A stretch of DNA of 64,000 nucleotides from Kitasatospora sp. NBC_01246 (GTDB taxonomy: Bacteria; Actinomycetota; Actinomycetes; Streptomycetales; Streptomycetaceae). Under the pieces are notes generated by a model, which worked only from the letters and a program-made list of their open reading frames with translations, was not told the DNA's origin and searched no databases. The position numbers were made by a program, and so were the translations under genes. Position 1 is the stretch's first letter; the number at the start of each line of letters is the position of its first letter. The DNA is taken from positions 1,488,001 to 1,552,000 of the forward strand of contig NZ_CP108484.1 of assembly GCF_036226505.1 (NCBI RefSeq), in the 5' to 3' direction. Below, in pieces: positions 23,862-32,541 of this stretch.

Positions 23862-25118
23862 ATGCCGTCCGATCTCGCTTCGCACTCCGACCACCACAGC
23901 TCGCGGTCCGGTCCGGCCACCGTCGCACTCGTCGGCGCGGAATTCGGCTGGGGCAGCTCGGGGAAGCTCAGTGCCGTGCTCTCCGCCCTGCGGGACCGGC
24001 CCACCCCTCCCCTGCGGTTCGTCGGGCTGGCCTCGGGGCTGGGCCGCCCGCTGCTCGCCGAGCACGCGGTGGCCGCCTGGCACGACCTGCCCGCCGATCC
24101 CGGGCGACTGGCCCCGGCCGTCGAGGAGTTCGTGCGGTCCCAGGGGGTGCGGGCCGCCGTGGTCGTACTGGACGGCGCCGCCGCGACGGCCCTGCTGGCG
24201 GCCGGCGTGCCCACGGTGTTCGTCGACAGCCTGCCCTTCCTCTGGTCCGAGGGCGACCGGGCCGCGCTGCCGCTCGACGCCACGGTGTACTGCGCGCAGA
24301 AGAGCGTCGAGCTGCCGCCCGAGTGCCTGGACGTGCTGGCCGACGCCCGGGCGCTGCGCTGGGTCGAGGCGGTCATCGCCGGGCCCCGCGGCCCGGATCC
24401 GGCGACCGGCCACCGCCGCCCCGGCCCCCGCCGCCCGTACCGGAGGGCGCTGGTCAGCCTGGGCGGGCTGCGCGCGCCGACGCTCGGCGATCCGGAGCAC
24501 TACCCGCGCCTGGTCGTCCCCGCCGCCCTGGAGGCCCTCGCCGCCCACGGGGTCGAGGAGGTGCACATCGCCGGCAACCTGCCCGCCGAGCTGGCGGGCC
24601 GGCTGGTCGACGAGTCGGTCGCCCCGCCCCGGACGACCACCGGCCCGCTCGGCCACGGCGCCTTCCTGGAACGGCTGGCCGACAGTGACGTCCTGCTGAC
24701 CTCCCCCGGGCTGACCACCCTGCTGGAGGCGGGCGGCCTGCGCGTCCCCACCGTCTGCCTGCCGCCGCAGAACCTCAGCCAGATCTTCAACGGCCGCTAC
24801 CACGGCCAGGCGCTCGGGGCCCCGTTGCGGGTGCTCTGGCCCAAGGACGTGCTCGTCGAGGAGGAGGCGCTGGCGCTGCGCTCCGAGGGGGAGGACCGCG
24901 CGCTGGAGCTGATCTACGACTCGATCGGGAGGGCCGCGCTCGGCGACGACCGCCCGGCCGTCCGCCACGCCCTGCGCGACGGCGTCCTGGAGGCGCTGCG
25001 CCGGTCCACCGCGGTCGACGACTGGGGCGCGCTCACCACCGCGGTCGGCACCGGCGGAGCGGTCCAGGTGGCCGACGCCCTGCTCGGCGTCCTGGCCGCA
25101 CCGGACCGGCCCGTCTGA
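23862..25118 (+). CDS. blsD-like: Cytosylglucuronate synthase-like glycosyltransferase
   Basis: 418 residues, GT-B type. The N-terminus VALVGAEFGWGSSGKLSAVL, the mid segment RRALVSLGGL and the donor-site region SDVLLTSPGLTTLLEAGGLRVPTVCLPPQN fit the synthases that join cytosine to UDP-glucuronate (BlsD in blasticidin S, MilC in mildiomycin). The product, cytosylglucuronic acid, is the first committed intermediate. All downstream genes expected for that pathway follow in order. ATG has AGGAAGG upstream. The assignment rests on recalled family features plus synteny. Confidence 0.78.
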   Translation: MPSDLASHSDHHSSRSGPATVALVGAEFGWGSSGKLSAVLSALRDRPTPPLRFVGLASGLGRPLLAEHAVAAWHDLPADPGRLAPAVEEFVRSQGVRAAVVVLDGAAATALLAAGVPTVFVDSLPFLWSEGDRAALPLDATVYCAQKSVELPPECLDVLADARALRWVEAVIAGPRGPDPATGHRRPGPRRPYRRALVSLGGLRAPTLGDPEHYPRLVVPAALEALAAHGVEEVHIAGNLPAELAGRLVDESVAPPRTTTGPLGHGAFLERLADSDVLLTSPGLTTLLEAGGLRVPTVCLPPQNLSQIFNGRYHGQALGAPLRVLWPKDVLVEEEALALRSEGEDRALELIYDSIGRAALGDDRPAVRHALRDGVLEALRRSTAVDDWGALTTAVGTGGAVQVADALLGVLAAPDRPV

Positions 25119-25163
25119 CCGCCCCTCCCGGGCGCACCGCCCGTCACCCGCCCCGCCCGTCCC

Positions 25164-26180
25164 GTGAGTCGTCTGGAAGGTCCCCCCTCCGTGCGTGCAC
25201 GTGATCGCTACCTCTTCATCCGGATCCTGGAAGCCTGCAACGCCGACTGCTTCATGTGCGAGTTCGCACTCTCCCGCGACACCTTCCGCTTCTCCCGCGA
25301 GGACTTCGACGACCTGCTGCCCAAGGCCCGGGCGGCCGGCGTGGGCTACGTCCGGTTCACCGGCGGCGAGCCGCTGATGCACCCGCACGTGGTGGAGCTG
25401 GTCCGCTCGGGCGCCGCCGCCGGGATGAGGATGTCCCTCATCACCAACGGGTCGCTGCTGCCGCGGATGGCCGCCCCGCTGGCCGCGGCCGGCCTGGCAC
25501 AGGTGATCGTCAGCCTGGACGGCTCCTCGGGCGCCACCCACGACGTCTACCGGCGCTCGCCCGGGATGTTCGACAGCGGGCTCGCCGGTCTGCGCGCCGC
25601 CGCCGAGCTCGGCGTGCTGCCCCGGGTCAACACCGTCGTCGGACCGCACAACTACACCGAGATGCCCGCACTGCAGGAGGTCCTGACCGGGGCGGGGGTG
25701 CGCCAGTGGGAGCTGTCCGCGCTCAAGCTCGACCGCAGCATCACCTACCCCGACGCCGACCACGTCCGCAGCGTCTGCGATCCGATCTACGACGCCGATC
25801 CGGCCGCGCTGCTCGTCCCGATGGGCAAGCGCTTCTACGGCGACACCCCGCAGGAGCAGGAGCGGTACTTCGCCGACTCCGTCACCCCGCGCGCGGCCGA
25901 ACCGCTCTGCCACGTCGCGGACGACGTCATCTACGTCGACGGCAAGTACGGGCGGATGTACGCGTGCAGTTGCATCCCGCACCGGGAGGGCGACGACGGG
26001 CCGGGTGGCGCCCCGCTGCGGGAGCAGGGGGTGATCCAGCTGGACACCCCGGTCTTCCGGGCCCACGCCGAATGGTTCCGCGAACGCGGTCCCGCGGTGT
26101 GCAACGGGTGTTCCACCACCGCCGCCGGATACAGCGACGACGTGGCGCGACTGGGGGCGGTGGGCCCGTGGCACTACTGA
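25164..26180 (+). CDS. blsE-like: Radical SAM enzyme, cytosylglucuronate decarboxylase type
   Basis: 338 residues from GTG 25164 (GTG 25191 is possible). The cluster motif CNADCFMC (C25, C29, C32) binds the 4Fe-4S used to cleave SAM, and FTGGEPLMHPHVVEL is the SAM-binding GGE region. C-terminal cysteines (ACSCIPH, VCNGCSTT) may hold an auxiliary cluster. In blasticidin S biosynthesis BlsE removes the C5 carboxylate of cytosylglucuronate. The position after the synthase supports the same role. Its 3' end overlaps the next gene by 13 bp. Confidence 0.82.
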   Translation: MSRLEGPPSVRARDRYLFIRILEACNADCFMCEFALSRDTFRFSREDFDDLLPKARAAGVGYVRFTGGEPLMHPHVVELVRSGAAAGMRMSLITNGSLLPRMAAPLAAAGLAQVIVSLDGSSGATHDVYRRSPGMFDSGLAGLRAAAELGVLPRVNTVVGPHNYTEMPALQEVLTGAGVRQWELSALKLDRSITYPDADHVRSVCDPIYDADPAALLVPMGKRFYGDTPQEQERYFADSVTPRAAEPLCHVADDVIYVDGKYGRMYACSCIPHREGDDGPGGAPLREQGVIQLDTPVFRAHAEWFRERGPAVCNGCSTTAAGYSDDVARLGAVGPWHY

Positions 26181-27256
26181 GCTCCGGTCGGCAGGCTCCG
26201 GCCGCACCCGACCGACCGGCACCCCTGGACCCCGACACCGACCCGGCCACGCCCACCCGGCGCGCGCCCGCCGGCTCGGGGTCGGCGGCGGCCCACGGCT
26301 CGCCGCACGGCCCCCGTGTGCTGCTGAGCGCCCGGCCGGACCAACTGGACTCGACGCTCGCCCTGCGGCGGGTGGCCGCCCACCTCGGCGACCTCCGTCC
26401 GGTCGGCGCCGAGGACGTCGATCCGCCGCCGGTCGCCGCACTCGTCTGCGACGACGTGGCGAGGACGGAGCACCTGCTGGGCCTGGGCGTGCCGGTGGTG
26501 CACCTGATCTCGGGCCACCCGGTCGGCGGCCCGGCGACCGAGCGCCTGGCGGCCAGCACCCCGGCGGCCGACAACCCGGAGACCGACGCGCCGCCGGAGC
26601 GCGCCCTGGGGCGGGTCCACCGGCCCGGGTGGCTGCCGGCGGCCGGGCCCGCCGCCCGGGGCGTCCGGCCCACCGGAGTGCTCGCGCCGCAGCGCACCGG
26701 CCGGAGCCGGTCCCGCTCGGGCACCCTGCTGCTGCTCTCGCTCTGGCGCGTCCCCGCCGCCGAGGCGGAGGCCTTCGCCGAGGCGTCGCTGCCCGCCCTG
26801 GTGGCGGCCGCGCTGCACCGCACCGGGAGCTGCACCGTGGTCGCCGACACCGGGCTCGACCTGCTGCGATCCGCACTGGGCGGCCTCACCGGGCGGCCGG
26901 GCCTGCGGCTGGGCCTGGCCGCCGAGACCGACCCGGACGCGCTGCAGGCCGAGGCCGGCGTGTTCCTGGCCTCCCCGGTGCTCGGGGCGCTCGCCCTCGC
27001 CCAGGCGCGGCGGGCACCGCTGGCCCTGCTGCCGGCGCTCGGGCCCGCCCAGCGCGCCCTGGCCGGGCAGCTCGCCGGCGTCCTGCCCCTGCCCTCGGCC
27101 GAGGATCCCGCGGATCCGGGCCTGTGGGCGCAGTCCGGCGCCGGCGGCGCACCCGCCGCGGGCCCGTGGCACCTGCTCGACCCGGCCCTGGACGACCTGC
27201 GCGGCGCCCAGCGGGTCGCCCGCACGCTGCGCCAACTCGCGCTGGCTCCGCTGTGA
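26168..27256 (+). CDS. blsF-like: CGA-synthase-related protein of unknown function
   Basis: 362 residues from GTG 26168, overlapping the radical SAM gene. After a Pro-rich N-terminus, VLLSARPDQLDSTLALRRVA and the late segments VFLASPVLGALALAQARRAPLALLPAL vaguely resemble the glycosyltransferase 900 bp upstream, without its donor-site residues. The equivalent position in the blasticidin cluster, as I recall it, holds an uncharacterised gene (blsF). It may be a non-catalytic partner of the synthase. No function is claimed. Confidence 0.7.
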   Translation: MALLSSGRQAPAAPDRPAPLDPDTDPATPTRRAPAGSGSAAAHGSPHGPRVLLSARPDQLDSTLALRRVAAHLGDLRPVGAEDVDPPPVAALVCDDVARTEHLLGLGVPVVHLISGHPVGGPATERLAASTPAADNPETDAPPERALGRVHRPGWLPAAGPAARGVRPTGVLAPQRTGRSRSRSGTLLLLSLWRVPAAEAEAFAEASLPALVAAALHRTGSCTVVADTGLDLLRSALGGLTGRPGLRLGLAAETDPDALQAEAGVFLASPVLGALALAQARRAPLALLPALGPAQRALAGQLAGVLPLPSAEDPADPGLWAQSGAGGAPAAGPWHLLDPALDDLRGAQRVARTLRQLALAPL

Positions 27257-27430
27257 GCCGCCGCGCGCCCCGATCCGCGCCCCGGACCCCACCCAGGGCC
27301 CGGCCTCGCCCTGATCCCCCACCCCGTCCGCCCGCCGGTCCGGCCCCACCCGTACCGGTCACCTCAGCAGCCCCAACCTCAGCACCCTCAGCACCCTCAC
27401 ACCCGTCGACCGCGTCGTACTGGAGCCGCC

Positions 27431-28597
27431 ATGTCCGACACCCTTCGCGAACCCACGGCTGTCACCCGCCCCGAACTGATTCGTCCCAGGGTCCCGGAGA
27501 GCGACTGGGACGACTGGCGCTGGCACATGCGTCGGCGCATCACCACCCTCGACAAGGCCCGTCAGTGGATCAACCCGAGCCCCGACGAGGAGAAGGCCAT
27601 CGCCGGGGTGGCGGGCAAGTACCGCTGGAGCGTCACCCCGTACTACGCCTCGCTGATGGACCCGGACGATCCCAGCTGCCCGGTCCGGCAGCAGGCGGTG
27701 CCCGCCCTCGGCGAGCTGATGGAGTTCCCCGGCGCCGAGGTGGACCCGGTCGGTGACACCTTCTACCGCAAGACCAACAGGGTGGTGCACAAGTACCCGG
27801 ACCGGGTGATCATGCTGATCACCGAGGCGTGCCCGGTCTACTGCCGCCACTGCACCCGCAAGTTCCACACGACCGACGTCGACGGCACCTACTTCCGCGA
27901 CGACGAGGGCGGTTCCTACGACGAGGACCTCCGCTACATCGCCGACCACCCCGAGATCCGGGACGTCCTGCTGACCGGCGGCGACCCGCTCTCCTACCAG
28001 GACGGCAAGCTGGAGGAGATCATCGCCGGTCTGCGGGCGATCCCCAGCGTGGAGATCATCCGGATCGGCAGCCGGTTCCCCGTGCTGCTGCCCCAGCGGA
28101 TCACCGACGACCTCTGCGCGATGCTCGCCAAGTACCACCCGGTCTGGCTGAACACCCACTTCAACCACCCGAAGGAGATCACCCCGGAGGCCGCGGCGGC
28201 CGTCGACCGCCTGCTGCGGCACGGGATCCCGGTCGGGAACCAGACGGTGCTGCTGCGCGGGATCAACGACGACGTCGCCACCATGCGCACGCTGATGACC
28301 GAGCTGCTGCGGATCCGGGTCCGGCCGTACTACCTGTACCACTGCGACAACGTCACCGGGGTCTCGCACTTCATGACGTCCGTCGAGAAGGGCTGGGAGA
28401 TCATGGCCGGCCTGCAGGGCCACATCACCGGGTTCGGCGTCCCCCAGTACGTCCTCACCACGAAGATCGGCAAGATCCCCATCCCGCCGCCCTCCTACAC
28501 CCAGATCCCCGAAGGCCTGCTGCTCCGCAATCACCGAGGCCAGGAGATGGTCGTCGACGGTTCCGCGCAGCCGATCACGGAGTCGGACACCGCATGA
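27431..28597 (+). CDS. blsG-like: Radical SAM/PLP arginine 2,3-aminomutase
   Basis: 388 residues of the KamA family. The SAM cluster is CPVYCRHC (C134, C138, C141), the PLP lysine lies in GKIPIPPP, and TGGDPLSY is conserved. Lysine 2,3-aminomutase uses two Asp residues: the one in YHCDNVTG is kept, but the one in FVVDAPGGGGKIP is replaced in YVLTTKIGKIP. Losing the lysine-amine anchor fits an arginine enzyme such as BlsG, which makes beta-arginine for the side chain. ATGA overlap with the next gene. Confidence 0.85.
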   Translation: MSDTLREPTAVTRPELIRPRVPESDWDDWRWHMRRRITTLDKARQWINPSPDEEKAIAGVAGKYRWSVTPYYASLMDPDDPSCPVRQQAVPALGELMEFPGAEVDPVGDTFYRKTNRVVHKYPDRVIMLITEACPVYCRHCTRKFHTTDVDGTYFRDDEGGSYDEDLRYIADHPEIRDVLLTGGDPLSYQDGKLEEIIAGLRAIPSVEIIRIGSRFPVLLPQRITDDLCAMLAKYHPVWLNTHFNHPKEITPEAAAAVDRLLRHGIPVGNQTVLLRGINDDVATMRTLMTELLRIRVRPYYLYHCDNVTGVSHFMTSVEKGWEIMAGLQGHITGFGVPQYVLTTKIGKIPIPPPSYTQIPEGLLLRNHRGQEMVVDGSAQPITESDTA

Positions 28598-29775
28598 GCT
28601 CACTCGACAAGCGGCTCGGGCAGCGCTTCCTGCCCTACGGCGCGAACTACCTCGACTGGTCCGACATGTCGGAGCTGCGGAAGGTGATCGAGCACCAGGT
28701 CCTCTTCCGCTACCAGACCGAGACCGAGAGCATGGCCTCCCGGCTGGAGCGGACGGTGGCCGAGCGGCTGGGCGCGGGCCACGCGCTGGCCGTCCACAAC
28801 TGCACGGAGGCGCTGCGGCTCGCGCTGATCTCCACCCGCCCCGCCGTCGGGGACCTCGTGTACATCCCCGCGGTCACCTTCGTCGCGGTGGCCGGCGCGG
28901 TGCTGTCCTGCGGCCTGATCCCGGTGCTCGTCGACGCCGACGACTCGCTCTCGATGGACCCGACGCTGGTGCCGCCCGACGCGCAGCGGGTGATCGTCGC
29001 CCACATGGAGGGCACCGTCGCCCCACTGCCGGCCGGGGTGCCGTACCTCGTCGAGGACTGCGCGCAGTCGCTCGGCGCCCGCTTCCCCGACGGCCGGCAG
29101 GTCGGCACGGCGGGATACGCCGGGACGTTCAGCTTCCACCACAACAAGGTCCTCACCTCGGGCGAGGGCGGCCTGCTCGTCACCAACGACGAGGACGCCT
29201 GGTCGACCATGCGCTGCTACCACGACCACGGCTCGGCCCGGGTGCCGGGCCACTACCCGACGTGGAACCAGGACGCCCACTTCGGCGAGAACTTCGTGAC
29301 CAGCGAGCAGGTCGCGGCCGTCCAGTGCCAGCAGTTCCGGCACCTCGACGAGCTGCTCGCGGGGCTGGAGCGGATGTACGCCATCGCGATGGGCGAGCTG
29401 CCCGACCGGCCCGACCTGGAGGTCCGGCCGCGGGCCGCCGGCGACGTCAAGGTCAGTCTGCGGTTCCGCTGCGAGAGCCGGGAGTTGCGGGACGCCGCGG
29501 TGGCGGCGCTCAGCGCCGCCGGCATCGCCAACTGGACGCTCGGGAAGTACCTGCTGCCCGACCACCCGGTGCTCACCGGCCGCCGTTCGCTCTACCGCGA
29601 CGGCTTCCCGTGGAACCACGCCCCCGACGTCCCCCTGGCCCTCAGCCACGACGGCTTCGCCCGGACCAGGGACGTCCTGGACCGCACGCTGTGCGTACCG
29701 CTCTCCCCGGAACTGCCCGAGGAGGAGCAGGCCCTCGCGGCCAAGGCCGTCCGCCAGGTGCTGGAGTCGGTGTGA
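28594..29775 (+). CDS. blsH-like: DegT/DnrJ/EryC1 PLP aminotransferase (cytosinine-forming type)
   Basis: 393 residues of the sugar aminotransferase family. The PLP lysine is K185 in FHHNKVLTSGEGG, with IPAVTFVAVAGAV and VEDCAQSLGA as cofactor contacts. In blasticidin S the homologous BlsH acts on the decarboxylated nucleoside to install the 4'-amino group and help form the 2',3'-dideoxy ring of cytosinine. It is translationally coupled on both sides (ATGA and GTGA overlaps). Confidence 0.85.
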   Translation: MSSLDKRLGQRFLPYGANYLDWSDMSELRKVIEHQVLFRYQTETESMASRLERTVAERLGAGHALAVHNCTEALRLALISTRPAVGDLVYIPAVTFVAVAGAVLSCGLIPVLVDADDSLSMDPTLVPPDAQRVIVAHMEGTVAPLPAGVPYLVEDCAQSLGARFPDGRQVGTAGYAGTFSFHHNKVLTSGEGGLLVTNDEDAWSTMRCYHDHGSARVPGHYPTWNQDAHFGENFVTSEQVAAVQCQQFRHLDELLAGLERMYAIAMGELPDRPDLEVRPRAAGDVKVSLRFRCESRELRDAAVAALSAAGIANWTLGKYLLPDHPVLTGRRSLYRDGFPWNHAPDVPLALSHDGFARTRDVLDRTLCVPLSPELPEEEQALAAKAVRQVLESV

Positions 29776-31013
29776 ACGACACCGAGGTGCTGCTGATGGT
29801 GGACGACCGGCCGTCCTCCTTCACCCGCTACGCCGCCCGGGAACTGGCCGACCGGCTGGTCCTGCTGCGGTTCGCCGAGACGCGCCAGGACCTCTCGGAG
29901 GACTACCTCCTCGAAACCGCGCACCTGCCGGCCTTCTGGGTGCGCGAGGGCGCGGCGCCGGCCCAGGAGGCGCAGCGGTACCGGCAGTGGGCGGCGGGGC
30001 TGCCGGTACCGCCCACCCGGTTCTGCAACCCGTCGGAGCCCCGGCAGGCGGCGGCCCAGCGGTTCGCGGCGCTGGCCGGCCTCCCGCACCTGACGGAGCA
30101 GCAGGTGACCCTGGTCCGGGACAAGGCCGTCATGAAGGAGCGCTTCCGGCAACTCGGGCTGCGGACGGCGGAGTTCGCCAGGGTACGGTCGGGCGCCGAG
30201 ATCGGGCGGTTCGCCGACCGGCACGGCTGGCCGGTGGTGCTCAAGCCGGTGGACTCGTTCGCCTGCGTGGACACCTACCGGCTGGCCGGGCCGGGGGACC
30301 TCGCCGGGATCGACCTCGGCGCCCGGCGCTGGATGGTGGAGGAGCACCTCGGCGGCACCGAGTGGGAGGTGTGCGCGATCGTGCTCGGCGGCGAGGTGCT
30401 GGACGCCTGGCCGAGCGCGATGCCCTGCCGCCCGCTGGACATCGTCGACGGCGCGATGAACGCCAACATCAGCGTCGGCACCGGCGACGGGCCGGCGGTC
30501 GACGTGCGGGCGCTGGTCCAGCGCGTCATCACCGGGATGGGCATCGACCACGGGTACGCCCACATGGAGTTCTTCCTGATCGACGGCGAGGTGTACGCGG
30601 GCGAGATCGGTGTCCGGCTGGCGGGCTGCGAGATCCCCGCCAACCACGGGCACGCGTACGGCTTCGACGTGTTCGGCGCGACGCTGGCGGTCTACCTCGG
30701 CCGCCGGCCGGAGCTCGACTACCGCGAGCGCCGCTGCGCGGGCGACCTGCTGCTGCCGCTGCCCGGGTCGGGGACGATCCGGCGGATCACCTCCCGGGAG
30801 GAGCTCCTGGGCCTGCCCGGGGTGGTCGACGCCGTCCTCAAGGTCGGTGCCGGTGACCGGGTGGCGGCCCGCCGGGCCTCGCACAACGCCTCGGGGTACG
30901 CCCATGTCGTGGGAGGGTCGGTCGCGGAGGTGGAGACCCGGATGCGCGAGGTGCTCGACCGGTTCACCATCGAGGTGGTACCGGCCCGGGAGGCCGATGC
31001 CGTCCCCACCTGA
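29772..31013 (+). CDS. blsI-like: ATP-grasp peptide ligase joining amino acid to nucleoside
   Basis: 413 residues. The ATP-grasp domain has VRDKAVMKERFRQLGLRTAE, the nucleotide-binding strand PVVLKPVDSFACVDTYR, MVEEHLGGTEWEVCA and the metal-site region YAGEIGVRLAGCEIPAN. In this setting it should activate beta-arginine as acyl phosphate and couple it to the amino group of cytosinine, the role assigned to BlsI. It belongs to a different subgroup from the ATP-grasp protein at 2858-4078. Confidence 0.8.
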   Translation: MNDTEVLLMVDDRPSSFTRYAARELADRLVLLRFAETRQDLSEDYLLETAHLPAFWVREGAAPAQEAQRYRQWAAGLPVPPTRFCNPSEPRQAAAQRFAALAGLPHLTEQQVTLVRDKAVMKERFRQLGLRTAEFARVRSGAEIGRFADRHGWPVVLKPVDSFACVDTYRLAGPGDLAGIDLGARRWMVEEHLGGTEWEVCAIVLGGEVLDAWPSAMPCRPLDIVDGAMNANISVGTGDGPAVDVRALVQRVITGMGIDHGYAHMEFFLIDGEVYAGEIGVRLAGCEIPANHGHAYGFDVFGATLAVYLGRRPELDYRERRCAGDLLLPLPGSGTIRRITSREELLGLPGVVDAVLKVGAGDRVAARRASHNASGYAHVVGGSVAEVETRMREVLDRFTIEVVPAREADAVPT

Positions 31014-31094
31014 CCCCGCCGGGCCGGCCGCCCGCGCAGCGGCCCGGCGCCCGACTCCGCCGCCCCCTAAGGCTGTTGAACGGAGACCGACCGC

Positions 31095-32414
31095 GTGACC
31101 CTCCCCTCCGGCGGCCTGCCCCGTCGCTTCCTCGACCTGCTCACCCGACCCCTGGTGGCCGGGCCGGCCTGGTGGAGCGTGGTCTCCAGGCTGCCGGTCT
31201 ACCTGATGTCGCTGGCCCTCGTCCTGACGGTCCGTGAGCAGGGCGGCGGCTACGCCCAGGCCGGCCTGGTGGCCGCGCTGTACACGCTGGGGATGGCGCT
31301 CGGCAGTCCGCTGATCGCACGCCACCTCGACCGGCGCGGGCGGGCGGCGGTGCTGACGGCGACCGCCCTCGCCTACCCGGCGGCGCTCACCGTGCTGGTG
31401 TGGTTCACCCACCCCGGTGGCTGGGCCCAGCCCGCCGCGGCGGTCGTCGCCGGGGCGGTGCTGCCGCCGGCGAACGCCTGCATGCGCTCGCTCTGGGCGC
31501 GGCTGCCGCTGCGGGAGGAGGAACGCGAGACGGCCTACCTCTGGGAGGCCCTGCTGACCGAGGTACTGGTGATCAGCGCGCCACTGATGCTGGCGGCGCT
31601 GATGCTGGTCGGCTCGGCGGGCCTGGCGCTCACCACGGTCGCGGTGATCGGCGGCCTCGGCACGCTCGGGCTCGCGCACACCCGGCTGCCGGCCGGTACC
31701 GAAGCCGCCGGTACCGCCGACATCCGTGCCGACAGCGGCGCCGGCACGGCCCACCATGACACCGGCCCGTCCCGGTCCCCGGCCGCCGACGGACCCGCCG
31801 ACCGGAGTGACCCGCGCCGGCTGCTGGGCCCCCTGCGGGAGCCGGCGCTGCTGGCGCTGACCGCCGTGATGGCCCTCTCCGCGGTGCCCATCGGCCTGCT
31901 GACCCTGGCCATCCCGGCCTTCGTCGACCGGCACGGGGCTCCCGGCGGCGCCGGCGTGGTCTACGCGTGCTGGGGGGTCGGCAGCGCCGTGGGTGCCCTC
32001 TGGCTCGGCCGCTCGCAGTCCGAGGTGGCGCCGCAGACGCGCTTCCCCCGGCTGCTGCTGGCCTACGCCCTCGGGACGGGTCTGACCCTGCTCGCCGGTT
32101 CCCAGCTCGGCCTCGCGCTGGCGCTGGCCGTGGGGAGCGCACCCATCGCGCTGGTCTCCGCCACCGAGATGACCCTGGTGAGCACAATCGCCGACGGCCG
32201 GTCCCTGGCCGAGGCGTTCACCTGGGCCTCGCTCGCCACCGTCCTCGGTGACGCGCTGGGCCAGCAGGCCGGCGGGCTGCTGATGGACCCGCTCGGGCCG
32301 CGCGCGGTGTTCGCCGTGGCGACCGGCACCGCCCTGGCGGCCGCCGCCCTGGCCTTCGCCTGCCGGGGGTTGCTGACCCGGCGGGCGGCGCCGATGGTGG
32401 AGTGCGCGGTATGA
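31095..32414 (+). CDS. MFS exporter of the nucleoside cluster
   Basis: 439 residues with about 12 membrane helices and the loop-2/3 pattern ARHLDRRGRAAVL typical of drug:proton antiporters. A central cytoplasmic loop (about residues 195-240) is rich in Asp/Ala/Gly. The gene follows the ligase gene by 81 bp in the same direction. It probably exports the finished or masked antibiotic and gives self-resistance. Confidence 0.85.
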   Translation: MTLPSGGLPRRFLDLLTRPLVAGPAWWSVVSRLPVYLMSLALVLTVREQGGGYAQAGLVAALYTLGMALGSPLIARHLDRRGRAAVLTATALAYPAALTVLVWFTHPGGWAQPAAAVVAGAVLPPANACMRSLWARLPLREEERETAYLWEALLTEVLVISAPLMLAALMLVGSAGLALTTVAVIGGLGTLGLAHTRLPAGTEAAGTADIRADSGAGTAHHDTGPSRSPAADGPADRSDPRRLLGPLREPALLALTAVMALSAVPIGLLTLAIPAFVDRHGAPGGAGVVYACWGVGSAVGALWLGRSQSEVAPQTRFPRLLLAYALGTGLTLLAGSQLGLALALAVGSAPIALVSATEMTLVSTIADGRSLAEAFTWASLATVLGDALGQQAGGLLMDPLGPRAVFAVATGTALAAAALAFACRGLLTRRAAPMVECAV

Positions 32415-32541
32415 CCGCCGGACCCGCCGGCCGCGGCCCCCCTCCTCCCCCCCCGGCTGCCCGGCCGCCTGCGCAGCGGCCCGCCGGCCCGTCGCACCCG
32501 CCGTCCCATCCGTCCTTCCCACGCCCCAGAGGTGGTCCACC

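Noticed and set aside
23640..26876. Very long open frame on the minus strand opposite the nucleoside genes
   Set aside because: Arg/Pro/Gly-rich with no domain. It is an antisense shadow created by high GC opposite genes with clear catalytic motifs.
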